From assembly GCA_964016885.1 (NCBI GenBank), contig OZ024740.1:198058082-198122081 (forward strand): a DNA stretch of 64,000 nucleotides. The letters run 5' to 3'. Shown piece after piece: positions 26,060 through 35,973 of this stretch. Position 1 is the first letter of the stretch. Every line of letters begins with the position of its first letter. Under the pieces are notes generated by a model. That model ran no database searches, had not been told where the DNA came from, and saw nothing but the letters and a program-made list of their open reading frames with translations. The position numbers were made by a program, and so were the translations under genes. This DNA comes from Eledone cirrhosa (taxonomy: Eukaryota; Mollusca; Cephalopoda; Octopoda; Eledonidae).

Positions 26060-26330
26060 ACTGGGTGATTTGCGTTTTGTGGTTAGGGTATTCATCAAAA
26101 AATTGTAATGGCATGCGTTCGAGACTAGTTAAAGGTTTAATGTGTTAGGCAGACTATAGTAAGGTTTTGAGCTCGATTTTCAGCAGTGCTTTGTATCCTT
26201 GAGGAAGACACTTTATTTCACGTTTCTCCAGTCAATTCAACTGGCAAGAATAAGTTGTATCTGTGTTTCAAAGGACCAGCTACGTCACATATTCTATCTG
26301 ACAGAATCTTACGGTGAAATGCATTAAGGG
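26060..26330 (+). mobile_element. Old tRNA-derived SINE with Ceph/Nin-type central domain
   Basis: The segment CCTTGAGGAAGACACTTTATTTCACG with CTCCAGTCAATTCAACTGGC is the same conserved central domain seen in the copy at 58363. The tRNA-like head (near 26075-26175, GTGGTTAGGG) is badly eroded. Confidence 0.65.
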
Positions 26331-26699
26331 TAGATGTGCTTTAGGAACGCTTAGTCACTTTCACGTTAACGTTATGATTAGGTTGTTCTGTTGTTCAAAG
26401 AAGTAGAAAACGCGTCATCGTTACCGACATAAGTCCAAAACAAGAATCCCCGCTAATCTAGTCATTTCAGGCTTTCAGAGCCAGAAAACACAAGACAATT
26501 CTATGCAGCATTATATCGATACTGTCATCCATTGCATGAGAAATAATATCAATATTTGACACTGCTATTAACTTTTATTATTTAACCATCAATTTTTATG
26601 TCATCTTTCAAAATATTTGATGAAATAATATATTTATGTGGCCATGTGTGTATATATGTATAGGTATTGGACTGCAAGTGTTTGTGTCTGGGAATATGA

Positions 26700-26725
26700 C
26701 GTGCGTGTGTATGTGTGTGTGTGTA

Positions 26726-26782
<57 letters not shown>

Positions 26783-26812
26783 GAGAGAGAGATAAGGAGA
26801 GGAGGGAAAAGA
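26700..26812. repeat. (GT)n and (GA)n microsatellite
   Basis: GT-rich sequence followed by about 65 bp of GA. Confidence 0.93.
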
Positions 26813-27112
26813 GGGAAAAAGATAATTTGATCAAGTGAGATGTCTTGAATATTATTGTAATTATTCCTTTTTCTTCGAATTTATTTATTTATTTTCCGAA
26901 TTCATATTTAAAAAAAAAACGTTTGTTACCTGGTATTTATTATTATCTTGTTTTCGTCCTGATATATATATATATATATTGGAATAAATGCTCTGAAATA
27001 GCGATATATATGTGAATATAGACATAGAATATTCGAAAATATTCTGTATGTTTATAATAAACATTTTGAAGACCTAATCGCTATAGAATAAAATACGTCA
27101 CGTATTACAATT

Positions 27113-27202
27113 AGATTCTCGATAAAAGCAAGGGAAGTAATCTACGCGTTTCATTCTTATTAGAAATCTTCAGGACTACATATCCAGTGCTTTTATCGAG
27201 AA
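27113..27202 (-). ncRNA. Candidate type I hammerhead ribozyme, unit 1
   Basis: On the minus strand the core CTGAAGA lies at 27173-27167, followed by a stem II (TTCT/AGAA, loop AATA), GAA and the palindromic stem III ACGCGT. Same sequence as the better described copy at 27801-27887. Confidence 0.65.
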
Positions 27203-27422
27203 TGACACAGCTAGAGACTTATAGAATACTTAGCTGTGTACAGGAACTGGTTTGAAAGAGCGGTTGCCGGTCCGGCAGAAATTAGAAATTGGAATAAATG
27301 CTCTGAAATAGCGATATATATGTGAATATAGACATAGAATATTCGAAAATATTCTGTATGTTTATAATAAACATTTTGAAGACCTAATCGCTATAGAATA
27401 GAATACGTCACGTATTACAATT

Positions 27423-27512
27423 AGATTCTCGATAAAAGCAAGGGAAGTAATCTACGCGTTTCATTCTTATTAGAAATCTTCAGGACTACATATCCAGTGC
27501 TTTTATCGAGAA
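27423..27512 (-). ncRNA. Candidate type I hammerhead ribozyme, unit 2
   Basis: Identical core at 27483-27477 on the minus strand, exactly 310 bp from unit 1. Adjacent same-orientation units would allow dimeric pairing through the ACGCGT stem III. Confidence 0.65.
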
Positions 27513-27800
27513 TGACACAGCTAGAGACTTATAGAATACTTAGCTGTGTACAGGAACTGGTTTGAAAGAGCGGTTGCCGGTCCGGCAGAAATTAGAAATT
27601 GGAATAAATGCTCTGAAATAGCGATATATATGTGAATATAGACATACAGAATATTTTCGAATATTCTATGTCTATATTCACATATATATCGCTATTTCAG
27701 AGCATTTATTCCAATTTCTAATTTCTGCCGGACCGGCAACCGCTCTTTCAAACCAGTTCCTGTACACAGCTAAGTATTCTATAAGTCTCTAGCTGTGTCA

Positions 27801-27887
27801 TTCTCGATAAAAGCACTGGATATGTAGTCCTGAAGATTTCTAATAAGAATGAAACGCGTAGATTACTTCCCTTGCTTTTATCGAGAA
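27801..27887 (+). ncRNA. Candidate type I hammerhead ribozyme, unit 3 (reference copy)
   Basis: Read 5' to 3': distal stem I TTCTCGATAAAAGCA (27801-27815), internal loop, proximal stem I GTAGTC (27824-27829), core CTGAAGA (27830-27836, consensus CUGANGA), stem II TTCT-AATA-AGAA flanked by a U·U mismatch, GAA (27851-27853), stem III ACGCGT (27854-27859), H17 = A (27860). The cleavage site is followed by GATTAC (27861-27866, pairs with GTAGTC including one wobble), an internal loop, then TGCTTTTATCGAGAA (27873-27887), a perfect 15-bp match to the distal strand. All invariant core positions are present. The stem II closing mismatch and the self-complementary, loopless stem III suggest weak monomer but possible dimer activity, as in known tandem hammerhead satellites and retrozymes. 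Confidence 0.7.
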
Positions 27888-28110
27888 TCTAATTGTAATA
27901 CGTGACGTATTCTATTCTATAGCGATTAGGTCTTCAAAATGTTTATTATAAACATACAGAATATTTTCGAATATTCTATGTCTATATTCACATATATATC
28001 GCTATTTCAGAGCATTTATTCCAATTTCTAATTTCTGCCGGACCGGCAACCGCTCTTTCAAACCAGTTCCTGTACACAGCTAAGTATTCTATAAGTCTCT
28101 AGCTGTGTCA

Positions 28111-28197
28111 TTCTCGATAAAAGCACTGGATATGTAGTCCTGAAGATTTCTAATAAGAATGAAACGCGTAGATTACTTCCCTTGCTTTTATCGAGAA
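28111..28197 (+). ncRNA. Candidate type I hammerhead ribozyme, unit 4
   Basis: Core CTGAAGA at 28140-28146, 310 bp after unit 3, with identical stems. Confidence 0.66.
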
Positions 28198-28420
28198 TCT
28201 AATTGTAATACGTGACGTATTCTATTCTATAGCGATTAGGTCTTCAAAATGTTTATTATAAACATACAGAATATTTTCGAATATTCTATGTCTATATTCA
28301 CATATATATCGCTATTTCAGAGCATTTATTCCATTTTCTAATTTCTGTCGGACCGGCAACCGCTCTTTCAAACCAGTTCCTGTACACAGCTAAGTATTCT
28401 ATAAGTCTCTAGCTGTGTCA

Positions 28421-28507
28421 TTCTCGATAAAAGCACTGGATATGTAGTCCTGAAGATTTCTAATAAGAATGAAACGCGTAGATTACTTCCCTTGCTTTTA
28501 TCGAGAA
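28421..28507 (+). ncRNA. Candidate type I hammerhead ribozyme, unit 5
   Basis: Core CTGAAGA at 28450-28456, identical stems. The surrounding unit has a few substitutions (ATTTTCTAATTTCTGTCGG) outside the ribozyme. Confidence 0.66.
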
Positions 28508-28606
28508 TCTAATTGTAATACGTGACGTATTCTATTCTATAGCGATTAGGTCTTCAAAATGTTTATTATAAACATACAGAATATTTTCGAATATTCTATG
28601 TCTATA

Positions 28607-28651
<45 letters not shown>

Positions 28652-28686
28652 CAGGACGAAATATATTATATCATCAAGTACACAAC

Positions 28687-28689
<3 letters not shown>

Positions 28690-28733
<44 letters not shown>
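28690..28733. repeat. (AT)n microsatellite
   Basis: About 44 bp of AT between two foldbacks. Confidence 0.93.
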
Positions 28734-28737
<4 letters not shown>

Positions 28738-28810
28738 GGTGTTGGATGCTTAAAGCGTCCGTATGCGGTAGGCCGTATAAGCATTCGATGCTCCCATAGA
28801 GCAGAGTATG

Positions 28811-29083
28811 ATATCACAGAAAAAAAGAGAATCAGTGTTGCGACGAATGGAATTTATTGGCATATTACAATCGTTTCTCTGGCGACCAGCTCGAGGCAGG
28901 ATCGATTAGATGATCAAACCTGTCTCTGAAAATCGCAAGAATCATGACGTATCTGAGGACCTTGCGATTTTCCGAGTCAGGTTCGATCATCAAATCGATC
29001 GTGTTTTTAGCTGGTCGCCAGAGAAACGATTGTAATATGTCCAATAAATTCCATTCGTCGCAACACTGATTCCCTTTTTTTCT

Positions 29084-29090
<7 letters not shown>
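28811..29090. repeat. Foldback/MITE-like element, arms about 130 bp
   Basis: Left arm 28811-28939 starts ATATCACAGAAAAAAAG. Right arm 28961-29090 ends CTTTTTTTCTGTGATAT. Arms share GGCGACCAGCT / AGCTGGTCGCC and AATAAATTCCATTCGTCG. Central loop about 21 bases. No coding. Followed by (AT)n (29090-29150). Confidence 0.88.
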
Positions 29091-29152
<62 letters not shown>

Positions 29153-29224
29153 TATTAGCAATGTTATGATATTATTATAATATTATTATTATTAACTCAT
29201 GTATATATATATATATATATATAT

Positions 29225-29870
29225 ATTAACGGCTAATTTGCATATCATGGGAGTTCAGTCGGCTGGGCGCACCGAAAACGATAAATGGAATAGAATGAAA
29301 CGAAATTTCATTTCTCACTCTTAGTACGGCACTTACTTAAATGTAAGTATGTATGTATACGTACATACATATATGTATACAGACATACAGTAGTATGTAT
29401 ATATATATACATACATGCACACATATATATATATATGCACGTATCGGTTTACCGAACATTTATTATAATGCTCGGTTTGTTCGTTTGTAAACAAACAAAC
29501 AGCCCGAATTACGCCTTACAGTGTTTAGGCAACCACGTCACCTCTTTGTTCAACACTGACACGATAGCTAATAAGCTTGAAACTAGTACATCGTTCCTGT
29601 GTCAGTGTTGAACAAAAAGGTGACGTGGTTGCCTAAACACTGTACTGCGTAATTCGGGCTGTTTGTTTGTTTAAACAAACAAACCGAGCATTATAATAAA
29701 TGTTCGGTAAACCGAAACGTGCATATATATATGCGTGCATTTATGTATATATATACATACTACTGTACGTCTGTATACATATATGTATGTACGTATACAT
29801 ACATACTTACATTTAAGTAAGTGCCGTGCTAAGAGTGAGAAAGGAAATTTCGTTTCATTCTATTCTATAT
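29225..29870. repeat. Foldback family F, arms about 270 bp
   Basis: Left arm 29291-29562 and right arm 29599-29867 are near-perfect complements (CGAAATTTCATTTCTCACTC / GAGTGAGAAAGGAAATTTCG, and CAACACTGACAC / GTGTCAGTGTTG at the centre). The loop contains GATAGCTAATAAGCTTGAAACTAGT, hammerhead-like in its second half. Related copies at 51525-52080 and, half only, 19738-19868. Confidence 0.88.
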
Positions 29871-30095
29871 ATATATATAATATATAAGAACAAAAGATGG
29901 TTAAATGAGTTCCATGTATTTTATTATGCGCATTTCAAAAACAAATATCATCATACAATAATACTTGTGTTTTCATCAGATAAAACAGGGAGACATGATA
30001 TGAAGGTTAAAAAACACTTGTGGATAGTGCAGTTTTAAATCAACATATGAAAAGTAGTTTTAGATTGATGTGTGATATTGTGAAAAATATTTTAT

Positions 30096-30225
30096 TTTGA
30101 GGGGGGTGGGGTGGAAAGGATGAAAAAGAGGAGGAGATGAGAGTAAAAAGTGGAGAGGGAGGAGTATAATGAGGAAGGATGAGATAGGAGGAGAGATGGG
30201 TGATAGAGAGAGAGAGATAGCTTTT
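30096..30225. other. Polypurine tract
   Basis: About 130 bases of nearly pure A/G on the plus strand (GGGGGGTGGGGTGGAAAGGA ... GATAGAGAGAGAGAGATAG). No gene. Could form triplex. Confidence 0.75.
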
Positions 30226-30350
30226 ATAACTGAGAAAAAATATATTGTTTTACATAGAGAGGTTGAAAACCGTTGGAAGATAATGTATAAATTAAAAGAA
30301 TTTGAAAATTAACGAAGAGAAAAATAATGTAAAGTTAAGGTTTGTATATT

Positions 30351-30525
30351 GAAGGGTTTAATAATATGTGCGATGAAAAGAAAATGTTAATATGTATTAA
30401 GAATAATATTTAAGGGTTTAATAATATGTGCGATGGAAAGAAAAAGTCAATATGTATTAAGAATAATATTTAAGGGTTTAATAATATGTGCGATGGAAAG
30501 AAAATGTTGATATGTATTATTAAAA
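30351..30525. repeat. 60-bp tandem repeat, three copies
   Basis: TTTAATAATATGTGCGATG recurs at exactly 60-bp steps (30357, 30417, 30477) with few differences. Confidence 0.93.
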
Positions 30526-31632
30526 AGAACAACAAGTGATGTAAGTAAGAATATATTGTGAGATGAGCATGAGTAAGTTAGATGAAAGGGAGAAAAAAAT
30601 AATGAATTGAGGATGAATAATCTAACGTCAAAAAAATGTTTATGTTTACGAAGGATTTTTGCAAGGTGATATAGAGTAAGAATGTATTGTATTATGTAAT
30701 AATTGTTTCTATGTTAGGCAACAGTGAGAAAAGGTACAGATTAGGGGTTAGACATTAAAAGAAAAAGAGAAGAAAGGGAAGTGATAAATAGGAGTGATAT
30801 AGAATGAGTAACAAGTATTATATAATGTATAATAAATAACTTTGAAATAAGGTAGAAAGATGGGTATATTTTTAAAGAAGTATATATATATATATATATA
30901 TGTGCCTTTGAGAAAAAGATTCTAAATTGATAAAGTTTTGGATATTAGCTGTATACTTTGTGGAATGTTTTGTGGAATTTATGCAAGCAGAGAGAAAACA
31001 AGTCAGTGCGTCTATTTATTATAGAATCTAAATTAGATATAATGGTAAATTTTTCATTTAGACAGAGATTGCAAATCTTGGATAGAGAACTGTTAAAGTA
31101 TGAGTACGCAGAAGAAACCTTTTTCCAAATGATGCAATATTTAATATTTTTGTCTTTCAAGGACAATATATATATATATATATTAATCGGTGGTGTTCGG
31201 AGTTCTGGAAATTTATACCATAACAGTATAACATGTGAAAGAATTATAATTTTAGATAATGTTTTATTCTCTATTTATTTCAATTGTTTATTCTGTTCAA
31301 CATGTTTAAATATTATTTACAAGATTTAAAGATTTATAGAATGAACAGAATATAAAATGGTTGAATATCAAATATGAAATCTACAGAATATGTTAAACGT
31401 GGGAATAGCTTCAATACTTGTAACATTCAATGTTTTAAAATTCAATTTGTGTACAGAAATACGAAAGACGGGTTAAATAAGAGAAAATTATGAGATTGGC
31501 TTCGAAATTCATCTTGTTTTTATTTACTGCGTCAACAATTTGTATTGAAATACAGAGTAAAATGAATCTGGTTTCACTACATTTAAAATTTCAGGAATAA
31601 ACAATAACTATTTGGTTGCAATTTGGGCGTAT
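30526..31632. other. No gene; A/T- and purine-rich DNA
   Basis: A 123-codon frame (30958-31329) is open but shows no domain, and an (AT)n run interrupts it. Not called as a gene. Confidence 0.4.
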
Positions 31633-31635
31633 CAT

Positions 31636-31819
31636 AATTGTTTCTACATTTGGCACAAGACCAGCAATTAACCAGTACATTACTGGTACTTTATTTTATC
31701 GACCCCGTAAGGATGAAAGGCAAAGTTCACCTCGGCAGGATTTGAACTCAGATCGTAAGGGGACGTAACTATGCAGGAAAGCATATCCGACCCTCTACCG
31801 ATACTGCCAATTCACCGCC
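31636..31819 (-). mobile_element. OK-type SINE, first of three stacked copies
   Basis: Near full length on the minus strand. Preceded by ATCATAATTG and followed by ATATGTCATAATTG. Confidence 0.9.
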
Positions 31820-31830
31820 ATATGTCATAA

Positions 31831-31970
31831 TTGTTTCTACATTTTGGCACAAGGCCAGCAATTATCCCAGTACATTACTGGTACTTTATTTTATCGACCC
31901 CGTAAGGATGAAAGGCAAAGTTAACCTCGGCGGGAATTGAACTCAGATCGTAAAGGGACGTAACTATGCT
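31831..31970 (-). mobile_element. OK-type SINE, 5' truncated, second stacked copy
   Basis: Minus-strand copy that stops inside the head (TAACTATGCT) and is followed by GTCATAATGTCAATTAAA. Confidence 0.9.
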
Positions 31971-31998
31971 GTCATAATGTCAATTAAATATGTCATAA

Positions 31999-32097
31999 TT
32001 GTTTCTACTTTAGGCACAAGGCCAGCAATTACCCAGTACATTACTGGTACTTTATTTTATCGACCCCGTAAGGATGAAAGGCAAAGTTAACCTCAGC
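31999..32097 (-). mobile_element. OK-type SINE, 5' truncated, third stacked copy
   Basis: Only tail and body, ending at GTTAACCTCAGC. Followed by ATGTCATAATGTCAATTAAA. Confidence 0.9.
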
Positions 32098-32109
32098 ATG
32101 TCATAATGT

Positions 32110-32796
32110 CAATTAAAAATACGCGGACGCGTTCTTAAATAATACAAATATTTAATAAAAAAAATTAAAATATAAGTTATTGTAAAACAAAAGTCCACAG
32201 TGAGTTGTTTTATTTACATTTCTAAAACTTCTAAATTCTTGATTATTTTCAAAATTCTATGTAAAAATATATCATGTGAGCTGAGTATTTCTATTGTTCG
32301 AATAGAGTCACATTTACAGCTCATTGGATAAATAGGGATTCCTTGTAATTTGGAAGCTTCAGAAGTTCACTTACAACCACATGCACAGGTTCTATTTCAC
32401 TTTAGATAATTTAATATATTATATTCTAAATTCACCATCGTTGTTTACGTGGTCCTTCAGAGCTCGTTCGACACAATATGTAACTTTATCGATAACTAGA
32501 CTTTCTCTATTGAACCGATCAGTGAAATAGTTCTATAATCTATTTATAGAAAATATTTCAACACGTGATAAATTTTGGTCCCCATCTCTTTCAATGAAGT
32601 TGTAATGTGCCTATATATCAGGGAACGTGATGCAATAACAATAATATAAAGTATTTGGTGACTGTTGCGGTCCGGTTCAGTATGCCGAATTTTGGAAGAT
32701 TGGCCGACTGCGTTCGGAAATCAGGAGAACAGGCTGGTTTTCGGCTTAGTCTGTTTGCTCAGTTGTTTGTGGACTGATTGGAGCAATAACGGTTTT

Positions 32797-32798
<2 letters not shown>
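32110..32798. other. No gene recognised
   Basis: AT-rich DNA, nothing supported. Confidence 0.45.
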
Positions 32799-32800
<2 letters not shown>

Positions 32801-32890
<90 letters not shown>

Positions 32891-32945
32891 ACCCCCCCCA
32901 CACACACACACACACATGCACACACATACACACACACACGCACAC
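32801..32945. repeat. (CA)n microsatellite
   Basis: About 85 bp pure CA plus interrupted CA with a C-run. Confidence 0.95.
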
Positions 32946-33154
32946 AGACCTTAGTTTTGTCTGATGCGATACTGCCAATTGCACCGATCTCCTAAATAAA
33001 CCAGTATTATATCGTCGATTTTAGATGGATAAACACAAATTAGATTTGATATCTTATTTAATAGAGTGGTATAGTTCAAAATACCTAATATTTTCTTTAG
33101 CTCTGTAAGTTCTGAGTTCAAATCTCATCGGTACGGAATTGGCTATGTTAGTCT

Positions 33155-33265
33155 CGTGAGCAGGGAAACGCTCTGCCAACGCGTCTCCCCCGCGATCCTC
33201 CGGGAAAACGCCTTCTCTATTTTGTCTGCCGGGACCGTGGGGCGGCCACTACGTGGGATCCCGTT
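33155..33265. other. GC-rich island of unknown nature
   Basis: A roughly 110-bp stretch (CGCGTCTCCCCCGCGATCCT ... GTGGGGCGGCCACTACG) far richer in G+C than its flanks. No frame or RNA fold recognised. Confidence 0.4.
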
Positions 33266-33835
33266 TGCTAATAATAGTGAGAGATTGGTGGAGAGAGAGG
33301 GACGGAGCCAGTGAGTGAAAGAGAAAGAGCCTCAACGCACGCGTACACTTGATAAGTCATATCTGTTGTCATGTTCAAATATAGATGTAATTATTAGGTG
33401 ATAGAGCCAGAGTCAAGATAAAATGCTCCCTGTACTTCCAGTCTTTGAAGGACATTACAACAACAACAGAATAATAGTAAATACCACCAAACCAAACCAA
33501 CTAAGTCTCACTACACAGATACATTTACTCACCCTTAGAACAAAACAACTTTTAACACAATAAAACAATGTCCACCACAATTGACCCAGTTAGTTCAAGT
33601 TGATAGAACATTCGGTATGTATAAACTGAATATTTTGGTTAGTAATTACATTATGAACTGAGGGTGTTTCACTGGCAATACAACTAATCATGAAAGAATT
33701 TAATAATTGATACTGACAAATCACCTGCTATAAAGAGATTCTCTCTCGTCATATTGAATTATCGCCTTTAGTAAATCAGATTATGTGCCTGGTATTCACC
33801 GATATTAAATGATTTGTTTACCATAGCAGGGTCCA

Positions 33836-33981
<146 letters not shown>

Positions 33982-34146
33982 CACACAAAGAAACCTGTGA
34001 TAATATATGATTAGTAAAAATACAATACGGATTTCATAAATACGTAAATAATTTGTTAAGAAATGTCAAACTTGACGACGTATCATTACCAGATATAAAC
34101 AGTAGAAAAAATACATTATTAGGAATCATTTACAAAAAAATACGTA

Positions 34147-34455
34147 TGTTCTTCTGGTTTTATAATTTCACAAAGTTTTACCAATAGAGAGAGAGAGAGA
34201 GAGAGAGTCGGTTTCTAACATAGACACAAGACTCTCTCATTGGAATTTACACAACATCAACTAGGTAGATATGTATGTATGCATGCATGTGTAGATATGG
34301 ATGTTATTGTATGTGTGGATGTGGATGTTTTGAGTTATATGTGTGCTTTGCATCTGTACATGTGTATATGCAGTTATTAGATGCAACATTTTTGGAATGT
34401 TTTACATATTTGTACTGTTCCATTAATGGATTGTACTTGTAATTTCGTAACTAGT
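34147..34455 (-). mobile_element. 3' UTR fragment of REL-endonuclease LINE
   Basis: Matches 35974-36240 and 40612-40915 (GGTTTTATAATTTCACAAAG ... AACATCAACTAGGTAG). No coding part remains. Bounded by TACGTATGTT on one side and TATGTATG on the other. Confidence 0.8.
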
Positions 34456-34474
34456 TATGTATGTATGTATGTAT

Positions 34475-34990
34475 GTTTCTTGGTGAGGAGGGTGACTTTG
34501 GACATCCTGCAGGACTAAAAACAAAACCTGTCAAAGGGCAAAGGAGCTCGTAAGAGTCAATGGCCATCCAAAATCACCGGGAGAGATGATCCCTTAGCCT
34601 TTGTCAAGGCAGAATTCTAGGAGAAGGAAAACTCTGATATAACACCTGCAACTTTGATGGTATCCAATGATGTTGACTTGTTCTTCATTTTGGTAAATAT
34701 CATCTTGGTTAAGAGAGTGGGACTGGCTTTGTGCAGTGCCTTTGCTCACTATAAAAGCTTCAGGGCACAGGCATTGCTTTATATCTGGAGATCTCTCTGC
34801 ACTTGTCGTAACATGGTACCATGGGCCCAGCACTATGTGTCAATAATTGTCACAAGTGTAGTGTTTGTACCAGAGTTGTCAAGTCGCTGGCTTGACTAAA
34901 AAGTCACACTCGTTCAGCGCTTCGGTAGGGGTTCTCCTACATGGATATAAAGTAGTGGCCGTACTCGAAAACGAGTTGGCAGCCACCATG
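34475..34990 (+). mobile_element. 3' end of LINE family Z (C2H2-finger type), copy 1
   Basis: The unit runs from GTTTCTTGGTGAGGAGGGTG to GTTGGCAGCCACCATG and then (TATG)n. In copy 3 the same region encodes a C-terminal C2H2 finger (CSICTRVF...H-x4-H). Here the frame is broken near 34870. This is the terminal part of a non-LTR element with a TATG-repeat tail. Confidence 0.75.
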
Positions 34991-35067
34991 TATGTATGTA
35001 TGTATGTATGTATGTATGTATGTATGTATGTATGTATGTATGTATGTATGTATGTATGTATGTATGT
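34986..35067. repeat. (TATG)n microsatellite tail
   Basis: About 20 units of TATG following the LINE Z 3' end. Confidence 0.95.
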
Positions 35068-35885
35068 TTATGTCGGATCACTCTTGAGTGTTACTGGTAA
35101 CATGTAAACCAGTACAACCTGTCGTATGGTCGGGTCGTCGGTGACTAAACCGGCAAACCCACCAACTCTACTTGGAGAGGAGGGTGATTTTGGACACCCT
35201 ACAGGACAAAAAACAAAACCTGACAAAGGGCGGAAGAATTCATAAGAGTCAACGGCCATCCAAAAGTGTGTAAATATGTATATACACATGTACATATGTA
35301 TGTATATGTGTATATACATGGGCGCATGTGTATGTATATGCGCGGGGACATATAAATAGTCAGGCTGGACACCCGATCGCTCGGTTAAACCACTGGGAGT
35401 GAAGGATCCTTAGCATTTGTCAGGGCATTCTTCTAGGAGAAGGCAACTCAGGAAACTGGGATAACTCCGATATAAAACCTGCGACTCAGTAGTTACCGAT
35501 GCTGTTGATCTTTTCTTCTTTTCGGGTTATAGCTACTGTCGTTCAGAGAGTGGGATTGGCTCAGTGCACAGTCTTTCCTCACTTTAAAAAAATATCTTCA
35601 CGCACAGGCATTGCACGATAGAATTAATTAATTGTTTCTACTTTAGGCACAAGGCCAGCAATTACCCAGTACATTACTGGTACTTTATTTTATCGACCCC
35701 GTAAGGATGAAAGGCAAAGTTAACCTCGACGGGATTTGAACTCAGACCGTAAAGGGACGTAACTATGCTGGAAAGCATGGCGTCCGACTCTCTACCGATA
35801 CTGCCAAATGATTATTAATAATGTTATATCGTGCAATGGCCATACTCGATAACGAAGGGACAGCCATCCTATATGTATGTCTCTC
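35068..35885 (+). mobile_element. LINE family Z, subfamily B 3' end, SINE-interrupted
   Basis: Diverged parts at 35068-35270 and 35380-35880 (TCAGTAGTTACCGATGCTG ... GCAATGGCCATACTCGATAACG) match 40388-40597. A SINE splits it at 35632-35806. Confidence 0.7.
35632..35806 (-). mobile_element. OK-type SINE inserted in LINE Z
   Basis: Minus-strand copy. The uninterrupted site is preserved in the paralogue at 40525-40545 (GATAGAATTAATTAATAATT), giving an empty-site comparison. Confidence 0.92.
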
Positions 35886-35973
35886 TTTCTCTTAATTTCG
35901 AGTATAATTTTGACCGGCCACCTTTCAGGTGGCAAGGTTGTAATTGAAAAGAAATTGTATGTATGTATGTATG

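Larger units (their letters stand above)
26950..28665. repeat. Giant palindrome of 310-bp tandem units, 2 forward plus 3 inverted
   Basis: Two minus-oriented units (26981-27290, 27291-27600), a partial third (27601-27643), then three plus-oriented units at exact 310-bp steps (27644-27953, 27954-28263, 28264-28573) and a partial one to about 28610. Unit landmarks are GCTATTTCAGAGCA, GCCGGACCGGCAACCGCTCT and GGTCTTCAAAATG. The units are almost identical, with single differences such as AATAAAATACG in the first. The block is closed by inverted flanks TTCGTCCTGATATAT (left) and ATATATCAGGACGAA (right). No protein coding capacity. Each unit contains a hammerhead candidate, listed separately. A palindrome of near-identical tandem repeats is hard to assemble, so copy number is provisional. 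Confidence 0.93.

Noticed and set aside
28945..28975. CTGAGGA in the loop of the 28.8-29.1-kb foldback as a hammerhead core
   Set aside because: No GAA follows a stem II at the right distance (GAGTC instead).
30351..30525. CRISPR-like regular repeats
   Set aside because: 60-bp units are contiguous tandem repeats without spacers, in a eukaryotic genome. The 310-bp array is likewise not CRISPR.
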